DNA of 64,000 nt from CAZTQN01 sp964615765 (GCA_964615765.1 CAZTQN010000019.1:1-64000), one strand, 5' to 3'; positions 1-8,616 are shown, counted from the first letter of the stretch. Made by a program: numbers and translations. Notes: generated by a model from the sequence alone, not told the origin.

Positions 1-75
1 GCGGCCCGGCGGTAAGGGGGATTGGGGCGCCGCCAGCGCGGGGGGCGCGCGATTCGGTCGTGCGAGGAGTGCGCG

Positions 76-1980
76 TCAGGCGCGCGCGGCCTCCATCCGA
101 GCCCGCAGGTCGGCGAGTTGCGCCGTCACGGCGGCGGGAACGCGTCCGTCGAAGGTTTCGAAGAACGCCGCAGCGTCGTCGGCCTCGGTGAGGTGGGCGG
201 CGGGGTCGATCGCGAAGAGTTCGGCCCAGTCGGCATCCGTGACGCCGGCCGCGGCGTAGTCGATCGTGCCGGGGGCCGGGACCCAACCCACCGGGCTCTC
301 AATCGCGGGGGCCGTGCCCTCGACGCGTTCGAGGATCCAGGCGAGCACGCGACCGTTCTCGCCGAATCCCGGCCACAGCCAGCGCCCGTCGTCGCCCTTC
401 CGGAACCAGTTCACCTGGAAGACGCGCGGCACTCCGCCCGTCGCCCGCAGGCGCTCCCCGACGTTCAGCCAGTGCTGCCAGTGATCGGCCATGTTGTAGC
501 CGCAGAAGGGCAGCATCGCGAACGGGTCGCGACGCAGCTCCCCGACCGTGCCCTCGGCGGCCGCCGTGCGTTCGGAGGAGATCGTGGCGCCCATGAAGAC
601 GCCGTGTTCCCATCCGCGTGCCTCCGCCACCAGTGGCACGTTGGTCGCACGTCGGCCGCCGAAGATGATCGCGTCGATGACGACGCCCCGTGGGTCGTCC
701 CAGTCGTCCGAGATGCTCGGGCACTGGGCGGCCGCCACGGTGAAACGGGAGTTCGGGTGTGCGGCGGGCACTCCCGACTTGGGGGACCAGTGTCGACCGG
801 TCCAGTCGACGAGCCCATCGGGCGGGGTGTCGGTCAGACCCTCCCACCAGACGTCGCCGTCGTCGCGGAGCGCGACATTGGTGAAGATCGTGTTGCCCCA
901 GATGGTGTCGACCGCCGTGGCGTTGGTCGAGGGGCCGGTGCCGGGCGCGACGCCGAAGAAGCCGGCCTCGGGGTTGATCGCCCGCAGCTTTCCGTCGGGG
1001 CCAGGGGCGAGCCAGGCGATGTCGTCGCCGATCGTCTCGACGGTCCAGCCGGGGATGGTGGGCTTGAGCATCGCGAAGTTGGTCTTGCCGCACGCGCTCG
1101 GGAACGCCGCCGCGACGTGGAAGACGCGGCCCGCGGGGTTGGTGACCTTGAGCAACAGCATGTGCTCGGCGAGCCAGCCCTCGTCGCGGGCCATGACCGA
1201 AGCGATGCGCAGCGCGAGGCACTTCTTGCCGAGCAGCGCGTTGCCGCCGTAGCCGGAGCCGTAGGACCAGATCTCGTACGTCTGGGGAAAGTGGACGATG
1301 TACTTCTTGGCGATGTCGGGCTCGCAGGGCCAGGCGACGTCCTTCTGGCCTGGCGCGAGGGGGGCGCCGACGGAGTGGATGCAGGGGATGAACGGCCCGT
1401 CGCTGAGGGCTTCGAGCACCTTGCTGCCCATGCGCGTCATGATGCGCATGTTGGTGACGACGTAGGGGCTGTCGGTGATCTGGACGCCGATCTTGGCGAT
1501 GGGCGAGCCGATGGGGCCCATGGAGAAGGGGACGACGTACATGGTGCGCCCGCGCATGCACCCGGTGAAGAGCGTGCGGAGGGTGGACCGCATCTGCTCG
1601 GGCGGGGCCCAGTTGTTCGTCGGGCCGGCCTCGACGCGCGTGGCGGAGCAGACGAACGTGCGCTCTTCGACGCGGGCGACGTCCGACGGGTGAGACCGGG
1701 CCAGGTAGCAGTTGGGCCGCTTGGCCGGGTTGAGGCGAACGAACGTGCCGCTCTGGACCATCTGCTCGCACAGGCGGTCATACTCGGCCTGCGAACCGTC
1801 GCACCAGACGACGCGCTCGGGCCCGCACAGGGCGGCGAGGTCGTTGACCCAGGCGATCAGCGCGGCGTTGGACGTGGGTGCGCCGGCGTGGGTGTGGGCG
1901 TGGTGATGGTGGGCGTGATTCGCGGGGTGCGCGTGCGACCCGCCGGCGTGGGCCGGGTGCTGAACGGCGGAGCTGGTCAT
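76..1980 (-). CDS. pckG: Phosphoenolpyruvate carboxykinase (GTP)
   Basis: 634 aa; catalyses GTP-dependent conversion of oxaloacetate to phosphoenolpyruvate in the cytoplasm, the committed step of gluconeogenesis. Seen: the GTP-PEPCK P-loop FPSACGKTN near residue 293 (it holds the reactive Cys), GDDIAW shortly after it, and FGENGRVLAW near residue 545. Length fits the family (about 600-620 aa) apart from an N-terminal extension of about 35 residues that is strikingly His-rich (HAHHHHAHTH). The ATG at 1978-1980 is chosen because AGGAG lies just upstream on the minus strand; the frame stays open further upstream but without family similarity. The gene is divergent from the chemotaxis receptor. 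Identity is secure; whether the His-rich tail binds metal is unknown. Confidence 0.96.
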   Translation of the reverse strand: MTSSAVQHPAHAGGSHAHPANHAHHHHAHTHAGAPTSNAALIAWVNDLAALCGPERVVWCDGSQAEYDRLCEQMVQSGTFVRLNPAKRPNCYLARSHPSDVARVEERTFVCSATRVEAGPTNNWAPPEQMRSTLRTLFTGCMRGRTMYVVPFSMGPIGSPIAKIGVQITDSPYVVTNMRIMTRMGSKVLEALSDGPFIPCIHSVGAPLAPGQKDVAWPCEPDIAKKYIVHFPQTYEIWSYGSGYGGNALLGKKCLALRIASVMARDEGWLAEHMLLLKVTNPAGRVFHVAAAFPSACGKTNFAMLKPTIPGWTVETIGDDIAWLAPGPDGKLRAINPEAGFFGVAPGTGPSTNATAVDTIWGNTIFTNVALRDDGDVWWEGLTDTPPDGLVDWTGRHWSPKSGVPAAHPNSRFTVAAAQCPSISDDWDDPRGVVIDAIIFGGRRATNVPLVAEARGWEHGVFMGATISSERTAAAEGTVGELRRDPFAMLPFCGYNMADHWQHWLNVGERLRATGGVPRVFQVNWFRKGDDGRWLWPGFGENGRVLAWILERVEGTAPAIESPVGWVPAPGTIDYAAAGVTDADWAELFAIDPAAHLTEADDAAAFFETFDGRVPAAVTAQLADLRARMEAARA

Positions 1981-2405
1981 GGGGGCCTCCTGTGCGGTCA
2001 GGCCGGAGAAGCGGCGTGCGTCCGCCCCGCCGGTGGGGCCCGGAGCGCCGCGTGCCAAAGGGCGAAGACGCCTCTGGCACGGGGTAGCGGGTCCTGAGGC
2101 ACGATATCGCAGCGGGGGCCGGAGTCCAGCGGACGACCATCGCCTCGGGTAGGGAAGCGTTCGTCGCTTCATCGCGTGTTCTGCTCGCCGCCGCGGCCGA
2201 GCGCGGCGCTGCACAATCACCAAAGCGGACGATCCCGCCGTATCTGAAACATCCAACTCGTTCAGCGATGAACGGCTCGACCTTTTTGTCGCTCTGGCGC
2301 GGCCCGCCTCGGCGCGGTTCGCCGCGGTCACTCTCATGTTGAGAAACATCATGTTCGACATGCGTTTTCGCACGAACGAACGAACCACACATTACGGAGC
2401 ATCTT
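1981..2405. promoter_or_regulatory. Divergent intergenic region between pckG and the MCP gene
   Basis: A stretch of about 425 bases between two divergent starts, so both promoters should lie here. The part nearest the receptor gene (roughly 2200-2400) is less G+C-rich than the surrounding genes. GGAG precedes the receptor ATG by about 7 nt, and AGGAG precedes the pckG ATG on the other strand. I see no convincing operator palindrome or riboswitch fold. Confidence 0.4.
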
Positions 2406-4226
2406 ATGCGATTTACGATCGCGAAAAAACTGTGGCTGGGCTTCGGTCTGATGATCGCCCTGGTGGTGGTCATCGGCGGGCTGAGCTACACGACCAGCCG
2501 CACGCTCCAGAGCACCGTCAACCAGATGGCGGACCGCATGAACGATCTGAAGGCCGCCAACGAGCTGAGCGTCCGCTCGCGCGAGGCGCTGCGGGCGGCG
2601 GTCACGTACCTCGTGAGCCCGTCGGCCGACGGCGAACGGGCGATCGCGACCACGCTCGAGGCGGCCCGGAGCGCGCTGAAGAAGGCCGAGTCCGAGATCG
2701 CTGACAAGGCCATGCAGGCCAAGCTTGATGAGATGCACAAGAACCTGGACCAGTTCTCGGGCGCGACCGCGGACCTGGTCGCGGCGAACAAGAGCAAACT
2801 CGAACTGTTCTACGGCGAGTGCGGGCCCGCGGGGATTCGGCTGCAGACCGACCTGGAGCAACTTGTCGCGACGGCAGAGGCCGGGAGTGACCACGCCGCG
2901 GCGCGGCAGGCGTCCGAGGCGCTGGCCAAGGCGAACCTCGCCCGCCTGGGCGTGGCGCGGTATCTGGTGACCACCGACATGAAAGAGTTCGACGCGGGCG
3001 CGGCGGCGGCGACCGAGTGCGCCCGCCTGCTCGAGACGCTGGTGTCCGGCGCGGGCAAGAGCGATCTCAAGTCGCAGGCACGCGAGGCGCAGGCGGCGCT
3101 CAAGGCCTATACGGACATCGGCGGGCGGGTGGTGGCCCTCAGCGGGTCCATCGCCGAGGCGCGCGATCAACGGCTGATCCCGACGGCGGAGACGATCGCG
3201 ACTTCCAAGGAAGGTCTGGACGAGTTCCTGGTGAAGGAAGCCGCGGGGGCGCGCGACGCGGCGATCCGAACGATCGCCGTCGCGCTCGTGGAGACGGCGG
3301 CTTGTGTGGCGATCGCGCTGGCGATCGGCGTGATCGCGTCGTTCGCGATCGCGCGGTCGGTGGCGGGGGCGTCTCGGGCGCTGGCCGTCAGGATGCGCGA
3401 CATCGCCGAGGGCGAGGGTGATCTGACGCAGCGCGTGGACGACAAGCGGAGCGATGAGCTGGGCGAAGTCGGCCGGTGGTTCAACGCGTTCGTGGGCAAG
3501 GTGCAGGGGATCGTCAGCGAGTTCGCCGCCGCGTCGCAGCAGGTGGCCGCCGCGGCGACCGAGATCGCCGCCTCCAGCGAGGAGATGTCCGCGGCGACGG
3601 GCGAGGTTGCGCGGCAGGCGGAGAGCGTGACGACGGTGGCCCAGCAGAGCCGCGAACTGGCCGAGAAGGGCGGCGAGGTCATCCGCGACGCAGTCAGCGG
3701 GATGCGGAGCATCGAGACGTCGGTGTCGCGCTCCGCGGAGAGCGTGAGCGCCCTGGAAGACCGCAGCGCCCAGATCGGGCAGATCATCGCGGTCATCAAC
3801 GAGATCGCGGACCAGACCAACCTGCTTGCCCTCAACGCGGCGATCGAGGCCGCCCGGGCCGGGGAGCACGGGCGCGGCTTCGCGGTGGTGGCGGACGAGG
3901 TGCGCAAACTCGCCGAGCGCACCACGAAGGCGACCGAGCAAGTCTCGAGCACCATCCAGGCCATCCAGGGTGAGACGCGCTCGAGCGTTGAACGGATGCA
4001 CGAGGGCTCGTCGTACGTGGAAGCGGGCGTTCGGAGCGCCACGCTCGCGGGCGAGAGCCTGTCGGAGATCATCGGCAAGTCGAAGTCGGTCGCGGACATG
4101 ATCCGCTCGGTCGCGGCGGCCGCGATGCAGGCCGGGGCCGGGAGCGAGCAGGCCGCCGGCGCGGCGACGCAGTTGTCCACCAAGGCCGAGCAGTTGCAGC
4201 AGATGGTCCGCCGGTTCAAGGTCTGA
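2406..4226 (+). CDS. Methyl-accepting chemotaxis protein
   Basis: 606 aa transmembrane chemoreceptor that would signal to a CheA/CheW array. Seen: an N-terminal membrane helix (residues about 8-30), a mostly helical sensor region (about 31-285), a second membrane helix (about 288-312), a HAMP linker, and the cytoplasmic hairpin with the hallmark motifs DQTNLLALNAAIEAARAG and GRGFAVVADEVRKLAERT near residues 465-510. The C terminus stops at MVRRFKV with no CheR-docking pentapeptide. No che genes are in the window, so this is an orphan receptor. The ligand cannot be predicted: the sensor region resembles a generic four-helix-bundle type. The ATG at 2406 follows a GGAG ribosome-binding site. Confidence 0.95.
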   Translation: MRFTIAKKLWLGFGLMIALVVVIGGLSYTTSRTLQSTVNQMADRMNDLKAANELSVRSREALRAAVTYLVSPSADGERAIATTLEAARSALKKAESEIADKAMQAKLDEMHKNLDQFSGATADLVAANKSKLELFYGECGPAGIRLQTDLEQLVATAEAGSDHAAARQASEALAKANLARLGVARYLVTTDMKEFDAGAAAATECARLLETLVSGAGKSDLKSQAREAQAALKAYTDIGGRVVALSGSIAEARDQRLIPTAETIATSKEGLDEFLVKEAAGARDAAIRTIAVALVETAACVAIALAIGVIASFAIARSVAGASRALAVRMRDIAEGEGDLTQRVDDKRSDELGEVGRWFNAFVGKVQGIVSEFAAASQQVAAAATEIAASSEEMSAATGEVARQAESVTTVAQQSRELAEKGGEVIRDAVSGMRSIETSVSRSAESVSALEDRSAQIGQIIAVINEIADQTNLLALNAAIEAARAGEHGRGFAVVADEVRKLAERTTKATEQVSSTIQAIQGETRSSVERMHEGSSYVEAGVRSATLAGESLSEIIGKSKSVADMIRSVAAAAMQAGAGSEQAAGAATQLSTKAEQLQQMVRRFKV

Positions 4227-4247
4227 ACCGGATCGGCGCGGACACAC

Positions 4248-4276
4248 GCCGCGTGCGCGCCTGGCGCGCACGCGGC
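4248..4276. terminator. Perfect 13-bp hairpin between convergent genes
   Basis: A perfect inverted repeat of 13 bp with a 3-nt loop (gccgcgtgcgcgc, ctg, then the complement) lies just after the chemoreceptor stop and just before the stop of the convergent DUF1643 gene. There is no T-run on either side, so this is either a bidirectional terminator hairpin or an mRNA 3'-end stabiliser. The position supports a 3'-end role for both genes. Confidence 0.55.
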
Positions 4277-4283
4277 CGCCGGG

Positions 4284-4862
4284 TCAGACCGTCACGGCGA
4301 CCCGGTGCGGCTTCGGGCGGAGCGTCTCGGGCAGGTACAGCGGGTGCACCGGCGTGCCGTCACGCGCGAGGCGCAGGTGACGCAGGGCCGGGTGGCTCGC
4401 CAGCAGTGCTTCGACCGCCGCGCCCCGATCGCGCAGAGACTTGGGCGGCTGGCCGTAGGCGAGCACGACGGTTTTTGCCTGGGCGGCCATGCGGACGATG
4501 GCGTCGTCGTTGTCCGGCCCGACAGGGTCGGGCACGCGGAGCAGCGCGGCTTTGTCGGTAGCGCGATAGGCGTGCACGTTGGCGACGAGTTGCCCGCCGA
4601 AGCCCCAGGCGCGGGCGAATTTGCCCGTTTTGCGCAGCGTCGGGTCGCTGTACTCGATGCAGGCGACGCTCGGGTTCATGAGCACCCACATCACCAGCGG
4701 CTTGCCGGGCGCCCAGACCTCGCGCAGCTCGTAGCGGTACCGCTGACAGGGCGAGAAGACGGCGGAGACAACGGAATCCGCCGGCCACGGCGGGCGGACC
4801 TTGCCGCCGGGGTCGTGATGGGCGGTTGGGGTGGGCACGGGGGTGTTGTAGCCGAAATCCAC
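4284..4862 (-). CDS. DUF1643 domain protein
   Basis: About 184-192 aa. The core (AVFSPCQRYRYEL, WVLMNPSVA, then GFGGQLVANVHAYRATD and DPVGPDND) matches the DUF1643 family of small cytoplasmic proteins of unknown biochemical role. The start is uncertain: no ATG precedes the domain, and GTG codons at 4862 and 4838 are both possible with no good ribosome-binding site. The reading frame remains open back into the divergent acyl-carrier-like gene, but that part has no family similarity. It converges on the chemoreceptor gene at a strong hairpin. Family call is confident, function unknown. Confidence 0.82.
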   Translation of the reverse strand: MDFGYNTPVPTPTAHHDPGGKVRPPWPADSVVSAVFSPCQRYRYELREVWAPGKPLVMWVLMNPSVACIEYSDPTLRKTGKFARAWGFGGQLVANVHAYRATDKAALLRVPDPVGPDNDDAIVRMAAQAKTVVLAYGQPPKSLRDRGAAVEALLASHPALRHLRLARDGTPVHPLYLPETLRPKPHRVAVTV

Positions 4863-4898
4863 GCGAGGAGGTGCCGCGTTCGGCGAGTAGCATGCACC

Positions 4899-5597
4899 AT
4901 GGGACTGGACGCCGTCGAACTCGTGATGGAGGTCGAGGAACGGTTCAACGTCACCCTGCCGGACGCCGAGTGCTGGCGGGTGCGGACGGTCGCCGATCTG
5001 GCGGCGTTGGTGTTGTCGCGCCTGCCCAGGGCGTCCGGCGTGTGCCCGACGGCCCGCGCGTTCTTTGCACTGCGTCGGGAGATCGTTGCTTCGGCGGGCG
5101 TTGAGCGTCGGCTGATTCGACCGACGACGCGACTCGACACGGTGTTTGCGTCGGGGCTCCGCGGGCACTGGCGGCGAATGCGCGCGGCCAATCCGAGGCT
5201 GCCGCGGCTGGTCGCGTCGCCGGCGGTAGATCAGGCGTTCTTGTGGACGACGGCCATCGTCGTGCTCGCCTGCGTGCCGCTCGTCGGTGTGACATGGGGG
5301 CGATACGGCGCAGGCTCCGGGGCGGCCGCGTTCGCCGTCGCGGCGGGCGCGATTGTGCTTGTCGCCTGGGCCTCAACCGCGGCAGGTTGGCGACCGCCGC
5401 CGGGCCTGGAAACGGTGGGCGACATGGCCCGCGCGATCGCGCCGATCGAGCCCGCCGGCGCGACGCCGGGCGCGCGACTGATCGCTCAGCAACAGGTGCT
5501 GGAAGAGGTTCGGAGGATCACGTCAAAGCAGCTTGGCGTGCCGCTGGAACAGGTGCGGGCGGAGTCTGAGTTTGTGAGGGATTTGCGGTTGGGGTAG
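4899..5597 (+). CDS. Membrane-spanning acyl-carrier-like protein with split carrier halves
   Basis: 232 aa. The protein opens with GLDAVELVMEVEERFNVTLPD, which looks like helix II onward of an acyl carrier protein, and it ends with EEVRRITSKQLGV...ESEFVRDLRLG, which looks like helix I of a carrier up to the point where the phosphopantetheine Ser motif should begin. Between them are two hydrophobic segments (about residues 113-135 and 140-160). The position of the carrier Ser is Ala (GLDAVE), so it may not be pantetheinylated. From memory similar proteins occur in other planctomycetes with the same ends, so this need not be a truncation. The ATG at 4899 is the first in frame near the divergent gene. 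Function unknown; it may tether or mimic an acyl carrier at the membrane. Confidence 0.6.
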   Translation: MGLDAVELVMEVEERFNVTLPDAECWRVRTVADLAALVLSRLPRASGVCPTARAFFALRREIVASAGVERRLIRPTTRLDTVFASGLRGHWRRMRAANPRLPRLVASPAVDQAFLWTTAIVVLACVPLVGVTWGRYGAGSGAAAFAVAAGAIVLVAWASTAAGWRPPPGLETVGDMARAIAPIEPAGATPGARLIAQQQVLEEVRRITSKQLGVPLEQVRAESEFVRDLRLG

Positions 5598-5627
5598 ACA
5601 CGGGAGGGTATTGTCGCCGCGCGGGGG

Positions 5628-5795
5628 GACCGCCGCGGGGATTCTGAACAAGAGCCCGTAGGCCGAGGAGCGGATTCTTTCGCGGAGGAGGCCGGTGGCC
5701 TGGTCGATGAGGCCGACGACATCGCCACCTTGCCCGACAGTTCTGGAAATAGACGAGGGTTCGCCAGTTGAAGGCGCAACGCCCTTCAGCGTGGA
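5628..5795 (-). pseudogene. RHS core-tip fragment, copy A (frameshifted)
   Basis: On the minus strand this stretch reads FNWRTLVYFQN, then loses frame. The nucleotide match to copy C (7194-7511) continues through gaggaggccggtggcctgg and the 3' part gccgcggggat. It is a remnant of the tip of an RHS/YD-repeat protein core, where polymorphic toxin tips are normally exchanged. It lies downstream of the unknown gene at 5786-6304 and ends close to the convergent acyl-carrier-like gene. Not expected to be functional. Confidence 0.65.
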
Positions 5796-6304
5796 TCAGA
5801 AAACTGACACCGCCGAAGAGCACGAGCCACCTCTTCGTCTGCCTGCCATCGCTTCAACGCGAGCGAAACGTCCTCGCGATGTGTTGCTATAAGTGCCCGA
5901 CAACCAGCTACAAGTCCAGCGGCACGTATCACTATCCGTCGATCTGATGATGCCAGAAACTGCCTCACCGTTGTTGCCACTCGGTCGTCGTAGGTCAAGA
6001 GCTCACAGAGAATAAGCTCAGCGTCTTGAACCGCTGCGCTGTCAGAACCCCTCTGCTCAACGGCGTGGAGCCCCCACTGTACCAAATCACGAATGGTCTT
6101 CGAGTAGAGTGTTGGATCCGACTTCACAGTAGTGAGCATCGCAGAAAGCTGCTCTAGTCGGTATCTCTGCCGACCCTCCGCTGGCAAGTGTACTTGCTGC
6201 CACTGATACGCCGAGTCGTTGCGACTAATGCTGGCGACTATCGCAAACACACATACGCCCACACAGAACCCGGCTATCGCCCATAAGGAGTTCGCCCTAG
6301 TCAT
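5786..6304 (-). CDS. Unknown membrane-anchored protein in RHS-remnant island
   Basis: 172 aa with one N-terminal hydrophobic helix (about residues 6-25, LWAIAGFCVGVCVFAIVA) followed by a soluble, helical domain (for example LILCELLTYDDRVATTVRQFLA). I do not recognise a family. The ATG at 6302-6304 follows an AGGG on the minus strand; the frame is open a little further upstream. Base composition is visibly less G+C-rich than the flanking chromosome. Its place between two RHS core-tip fragments is what one sees for immunity or cargo genes in displaced RHS cassettes, so an immunity role is a contextual guess. Confidence 0.6.
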   Translation of the reverse strand: MTRANSLWAIAGFCVGVCVFAIVASISRNDSAYQWQQVHLPAEGRQRYRLEQLSAMLTTVKSDPTLYSKTIRDLVQWGLHAVEQRGSDSAAVQDAELILCELLTYDDRVATTVRQFLASSDRRIVIRAAGLVAGCRALIATHREDVSLALKRWQADEEVARALRRCQFSDPR

Positions 6305-6375
6305 CGAGTTACCCTGTCGGCGTCGTTGGGATCTCTGCACCAGAGCTTACACGTTGAATACGTCTTGCCTCCCCG

Positions 6376-6460
6376 CCGCGCCATCAACATTGTAGTCCGC
6401 CGCGGGGATGCTGAACGGGCGCCCGTAGGCCAAGGAGCGGATTCTCCTGCGGAGAGGCCG
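6376..6460 (-). pseudogene. RHS core-tip fragment, copy B (short, degraded)
   Basis: About 85 bp matching copies A and C around cattgtagtccgccgcgggg and the segment encoding the end of the RHS tip (the gggcgcccgtaggcc stretch). It is too short and broken to be translated. It separates the unknown gene at 6485-7165 from the one at 5786-6304. Confidence 0.6.
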
Positions 6461-6484
6461 CACCATTCACATCCTGCAACGCGG

Positions 6485-7165
6485 CTATGAATCAAAGTAA
6501 ATAAAATCAGACAATATAACTCCAATTCGCATATCGCCTCGGAGACTCCCAAGCGACAAATCGTGTTGGGAATATTTTTCAATAGCGGTTTTGAGAAAGT
6601 CCGGCTCCCTTGGCCAGTCTTCTCTCAAACGAGCGTTGAAAAAAATGCGAGACCACATCATCATGATTCCTGGCTTACCTTGGAATCTGGCGAGCTCGGC
6701 AAGTGATCGAAAGCAGCATGACAGAGGCTGCAGATCTAGACTCCGTGAGTGCAAAAGTGCTCCTGCGACAAGAGCATCAATAGCCCAGGAGGACCGCACG
6801 TGGCTATACTTCTGAAGCGTCACCGCAAGATCTAAAAAGTAAGTAATCACGAAATAGCAAATAAAAGAGCTACGAACATCTAGCCCGCAGCCGGCAAAGT
6901 AATCGATTACCTCGAAGCAATCATCGCTTAAAGGCAGTGTCACTACTCCGTTGCCTTCAAAAAATCCAGCGAGCTCGGCGATCAACGCCTCTACAACTGG
7001 CATGTCATCGCGAGTCGCCTCTGCCAACGCCAGAGTTAAGTCGTTGCGAGATGGACGAGGCACTGTGGCGAGGAACTCTGTAAAGTGCTCGCCAACTCGC
7101 TCAAACTGTTTTACCCATTCAGGATCCAGACGTTCTACGAAGTCCTCGGCAATCACATATCGCAT
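6485..7165 (-). CDS. Unknown protein in RHS-remnant island
   Basis: 226 aa, no recognised family. The sequence is helical and mostly soluble with a rather hydrophobic centre (SSFICYFVITYFLDLAVTL) and several Cys residues. The ATG at 7163-7165 is preceded by GGAG on the minus strand at good spacing. Low G+C and AT-rich codons set it apart from the housekeeping genes. It lies directly downstream of the intact RHS tip copy C, the usual place for a toxin's immunity gene, which is the only hint of function. Confidence 0.6.
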   Translation of the reverse strand: MRYVIAEDFVERLDPEWVKQFERVGEHFTEFLATVPRPSRNDLTLALAEATRDDMPVVEALIAELAGFFEGNGVVTLPLSDDCFEVIDYFAGCGLDVRSSFICYFVITYFLDLAVTLQKYSHVRSSWAIDALVAGALLHSRSLDLQPLSCCFRSLAELARFQGKPGIMMMWSRIFFNARLREDWPREPDFLKTAIEKYSQHDLSLGSLRGDMRIGVILSDFIYFDS

Positions 7166-7193
7166 TTAGTACTCCATCAGGAATAATTACTAT

Positions 7194-7511
7194 TTAATGG
7201 AAACGCAGCGCCGTGATCGAATCGTTTGTATCACCAACGACGTTGCCGGAACCATTGTAGTCCGCCGCGGGGATGCTGAGCGGGCGCCCATAGGCCGAGT
7301 AGCGGATGCTCTCACGGAGGAGGCCGGTGGCCTGGTCGATGAGGCCGACCACGTCGCCGCGCCAGTTCTGGAGATAGACCAGGGTTCGCCAGCTGAAGGT
7401 GCCGTCGCCGTTCTCGGCCGGGAGGTCGTCGCGGGCGATGACCGAGTCGATGTACGAAGACCCGCCCATGCCGTCTGCAATGAAAGGCACTGGGTGAACC
7501 ACGCCGAGCAA
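7194..7511 (-). pseudogene. RHS core-tip fragment, copy C (best preserved)
   Basis: An open frame of 105 codons reading FSWRTLVYLQNWRGDVVGLI, DQATGLLRESIRYSAYGRPL and PAADYNGSGN. This is the recognisable end of the RHS/YD-repeat core found in planctomycete RHS proteins, followed by a short divergent tail (DTNDSITALRFH) and a stop. The several hundred residues of RHS repeat that should precede it are absent, so it is an orphan tip, not a gene in its own right. Copies A and B are decayed relatives. No toxin domain follows in frame. Confidence 0.7.
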
Positions 7512-7518
7512 TGTTACT

Positions 7519-8070
7519 TCATGCTTCAGCGTTGTTCCTACTCAGTGCTCTTACAAACATGGTTGCGGAAATAGCATGAGCATTTGCAGCATCGTTGTCG
7601 CCACTTGCCGCAGATGCCCACTCCAGAGAAGTTAGCAGCAGCCACCGCTGAACTTCAATTGGCCTAACCGCATCGGCATTGCGCAAAACCATCTGGGCTA
7701 TTGCATCGGAGTATAGTCGGCACCTTTGTGAACGATGCTTTAGCCAGTAGGTGTTCAAGATCGCGGTCGTGGCAAATGCGCCTGCACGGGTGAGTATGCC
7801 TTCGTTCAAGTCGAAAAGGTCACATGCGTAGGACTCGGCTTCAACCTCGTAGCATGATGAAAGGCCGCGATCAATTACATATGCTATAGACGCGAGCACT
7901 TTATTGTGGTCAATGTTCTGACTTGCGAGTACGGAATCAAAACCTTTGTGCCACAGCCGGAACCCGGATAAAGCAACAATAGAATCCCACTGTAAACGAG
8001 CGAGTTGGTCCAAGATTGTGCTTTCGTTACTAATCAACGTCGCATCCCAACTTTTGGAACACCGCTTCAC
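7519..8070 (-). CDS. Unknown protein at the tmRNA-proximal end of the island
   Basis: About 183 aa, no recognised family, helical, low G+C. The only plausible start is a GTG at 8068-8070. The frame is open a little further upstream (to a stop near 8120) with no ATG, so the 5' end may be truncated or the start misassigned. It sits between the tmRNA gene and RHS tip copy C. By position it could be another immunity-type cargo gene, but nothing in the sequence proves this. Confidence 0.5.
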   Translation of the reverse strand: MKRCSKSWDATLISNESTILDQLARLQWDSIVALSGFRLWHKGFDSVLASQNIDHNKVLASIAYVIDRGLSSCYEVEAESYACDLFDLNEGILTRAGAFATTAILNTYWLKHRSQRCRLYSDAIAQMVLRNADAVRPIEVQRWLLLTSLEWASAASGDNDAANAHAISATMFVRALSRNNAEA

Positions 8071-8205
8071 ATCCGCGATGTTTTGGAACTTGCGCGCCTC
8101 TTCCCCCGCGGGCTGCGACTACAAAGCCGCGCGAGTCAATCGCTTACTACGTCGGTGCACCAACCACGAATTGCGGGACGCTCAAAGAGCGCCGGCATTA
8201 AGAAA

Positions 8206-8556
8206 TGGAGCCGGGGGGAGTCGAACCCCCGTGCCGGGACGGTGCGCTCGGCGCCTCTACGCGTGTGTTCGATCATTTGCTTTCGCCCGCACGGTCGAGG
8301 ATCGACACCCTCCCGTGCGGCCAATCCCCCAGCTGATCCTCGCCCACGCGCCCGGGGGCGCCACTTGTGAGCCAGCCCGATGTTTTCGACCCCCACCCTA
8401 TCGGGCGTGGAGCGGGGGTCGTGCAGCCTTATTTAGGCCGCGAGAGCGTAGTTGTTATTAGCAACTATTGTTTTGCATGCTTTTTACCTGGCCTGCATGC
8501 TCCAGGACGCGCTAGCACCGGACGTTCTCCGCCCGGTCGATAGCCAGATCGGCCCC
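8206..8556 (-). ncRNA. ssrA: tmRNA (SsrA)
   Basis: The minus-strand 5' end GGGGCCGATCTGGCTATCGA resembles the conserved tmRNA 5' end, and its first bases pair with the 3' end GGCTCC (A at 8206). The T-arm loop is visible as GTTCGACTCCC. The tag frame is near 8430-8457: after TAGTT comes the resume codon GCT and a short ORF encoding ANNNYALAA followed by TAA, ending in the classic YALAA degron. CCA is not encoded. It rescues stalled ribosomes by adding this tag. ClpS is encoded in the same window (32735-33172). Confidence 0.95.
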
Positions 8557-8587
8557 GTGTTGTCAATGAGCCGGATTGTACGCCAAG

Positions 8588-8616
8588 AAAAACGCCCCGT
8601 CCGCACGGACGGGGCG
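8588..8616 (-). terminator. Rho-independent terminator
   Basis: On the minus strand CGCCCCGTCCG, a short loop and CGGACGGGGCG are followed by TTTTT. It lies downstream of the secreted dockerin gene (8751-11393) and upstream of the tmRNA 5' end, so it would end transcription from the dockerin gene. Confidence 0.85.

Noticed and set aside
5598..5627. Frameshift restoring a longer acyl-carrier domain downstream
   Set aside because: I read the following bases in other frames and saw no carrier helix; RHS remnant sequence follows directly.
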